From Clostridia bacterium (GTDB lineage: Bacteria; Bacillota_E; SLMV01; PUMD01): a DNA stretch of 7,115 nt. The position numbers and the translations under genes are program-made. The notes below the pieces were generated by a model. The model saw nothing but the letters and a program-made list of their open reading frames with translations. It did no database searches and had not been told where the DNA came from. The stretch lies in contig SKXF01000015.1 in the NCBI GenBank assembly GCA_007128555.1, forward strand, positions 1-7,115, given 5' to 3'. Position 1 is the first letter of the stretch. Each line of letters begins with the position of its first letter. Shown piece after piece: positions 6,558 to 7,115 of this stretch.

Positions 6558-6815
6558 TTACGGAAACGGAATAAGAAACGGATGAAGATCATCTCTAAGG
6601 GCGCCTTCGACCAAGTAAGTTGACATCACTGCAACGAAGATTGCAATCCCGGGCGGTAGCCAAAGCCAAGGCATTTCGGCAACGACGACTTTGTGACACC
6701 ATCAACATAGTTCCCCATCTTGGAACTGGCGGTTTCACTCCCACACCAAGAAATGACAAGTAGCCCCATAAGCCCATTGAGAAGAGAAAGAGCATCGAAG
6801 GCATGTAGCCCGATA
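6558..6815 (-). pseudogene. Remnant of a DppC/OppC-type peptide ABC-transporter permease (C-terminal end)
   Basis: Minus-strand frames carry the end of a binding-protein-dependent transport permease of the peptide/nickel group, an inner-membrane channel subunit. One frame reads LSFLGVGVKPPVPRWGTML, the conserved segment of DppC/OppC. A different frame then continues with AEMPWLWLPPGIAIF, a final hydrophobic helix, and the typical ending EGALRDDLHP before TAA at 6560-6558. The switch between frames occurs at about 6690-6715, so at least one frameshift has destroyed the gene. The segment just before LSFLG also looks shortened relative to family members, and nothing upstream of about 6815-6830 continues the protein, so the N-terminal three quarters are gone. 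The remnant lies upstream of the operon on the same strand and may once have served import of its substrate. Family identification rests on the motif match and is fairly sure; exact borders are approximate. Confidence 0.72.
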
Positions 6816-6826
6816 GATCGAGGGGT

Positions 6827-6998
6827 GCTCTGAGCTTGATGAGGACCGAGCGCGCATTCAGAAAAACGAAGGCTTACCTCAAGATCCGCCTGGTTCATCG
6901 CTATAGGAGCGAGCGAGTGCGGGCACATTTGCTGATATGTTTTTTGCCTACCTACCGGGTCGCTGGCGAGAACCGCGCAGTGGGAGCGGTTTTTTCTT
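6827..6998 (+). pseudogene. C-terminal remnant of an IS4/IS1634-type DDE transposase
   Basis: The plus-strand frame from about 6827 reads RTERAFRKTKAYLKIR, then HRYRSERVRAHLLICFL. This is the conserved C-terminal block of IS4-superfamily (IS1634-like) transposases, which normally reads roughly VE-AFR-MK then L-IRPI-H then ERI-AH-ICFLAYY and includes the catalytic-region Glu. After the run of six T at 6940-6945 the family pattern resumes in another frame (FAYLPGRWRE), so a frameshift is likely. An in-frame TAG at 6808-6810 lies upstream and no N-terminal or central DDE part is present. Only this piece of an insertion sequence survives, joined to the permease remnant on the opposite strand. No target duplication or terminal inverted repeats could be defined. 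Identity by motif is good; borders are approximate. Confidence 0.65.
6971..6996 (+). terminator. Probable intrinsic terminator on the plus strand
   Basis: The stem AACCGC (6971-6976) pairs with GCGGTT (6986-6991) around a 9-base loop, and a run of six T (6990-6995) follows directly. This is the form of a Rho-independent terminator reading left to right. It lies about where the original transposase gene would have ended, so it probably belongs to the decayed insertion sequence. The stem is short, so strength is uncertain. Confidence 0.5.
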
Positions 6999-7115
6999 CA
7001 CAGGGACACACTCCGACTCCGTCCCTGCGGAGTGCATCAGAAGAACACAGGTGGTGAACAGTGAACTGGATTTTGGGTGAAGAACGCGGAATAATCATGG
7101 ACCAAAGCAAGCCAA
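6998..7115. other. Right-edge stretch without a supported gene
   Basis: Beyond the transposase remnant and its terminator there is no recognisable protein. Apart from the interleaved inverted repeats there is a short tandem GTGAACA-GTGAAC at about 7053-7065 and an ATG at 7097 that stays open for the last 19 bases of the window (M-D-Q-S-K-P). No convincing ribosome site precedes that ATG, so I do not call it a gene, but it could be the start of one continuing past the edge. Confidence 0.4.
7001..7034. repeat. Two interleaved 7-bp inverted repeats
   Basis: CAGGGAC (7001-7007) pairs with GTCCCTG (7021-7027), and CACTCCG (7009-7015) pairs with CGGAGTG (7028-7034). The two stems cross each other, so only one hairpin can form at a time. 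A compact pseudoknot is unlikely because no bases separate the two 3' arms. This may be part of an insertion-sequence end or a leader structure for a gene beyond the window. Both pairings are perfect; function unknown. Confidence 0.45.

Noticed and set aside
7097..7115. ATG with six open codons at the right edge
   Set aside because: Only 19 bases are visible and there is no good ribosome site, so a gene cannot be supported.

Overview
This is a bacterial window. It shows strong Shine-Dalgarno sites, stop/start overlaps between genes, TTG and GTG starts, a GntR/FCD regulator, and debris of an IS4/IS1634-type transposase. The coding part is moderately GC-rich by eye, and the right-hand ~550 bases look less so. 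I cannot place the organism beyond a GC-rich bacterium.

Layout. Positions 1-146 hold no gene I can recognise, but they contain a strong hairpin at 87-130 just past the end of the operon. From 6432 down to 147, six genes run on the minus strand, tightly packed. In transcription order they are: a GntR-family FCD regulator; a fold-type-I aminotransferase homologue with no visible PLP lysine; a canonical class I/II aminotransferase; an Ldh_2-type (malate/L-lactate/sulfolactate) dehydrogenase; a D-2-hydroxyacid dehydrogenase; and an M24 'pita-bread' hydrolase with altered metal-ligand positions. Genes two/three and three/four overlap by 4 bases, and every intergenic gap is under about 45 bases.

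Upstream of the regulator, 6433-6557 carries a candidate promoter and three GT-N2-AC hexamers spaced exactly 11 bp apart. The outer one overlaps the putative -10 box, and the inner pair forms a perfect 7-3-7 palindrome. This looks like a phased operator for autoregulation. To the right (6558-7115) is decayed DNA: the frameshifted C-terminal end of a DppC/OppC-type peptide ABC permease on the minus strand, abutting the C-terminal remnant of a DDE transposase on the plus strand, followed by a hairpin terminator and a pair of interleaved inverted repeats.

Working model (inference): the operon breaks down an imported amino-acid-like or N-substituted compound. The M24 enzyme would release or open the amino compound, the aminotransferase would convert it to a 2-oxo acid, and the two dehydrogenases of opposite stereochemical families would interconvert that oxo acid with its two 2-hydroxy acid enantiomers. 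The last step resembles the known SlcC/ComC pair for sulfolactate. The broken permease beside it may be the remains of the original uptake system. The substrate is not determined by the sequence.
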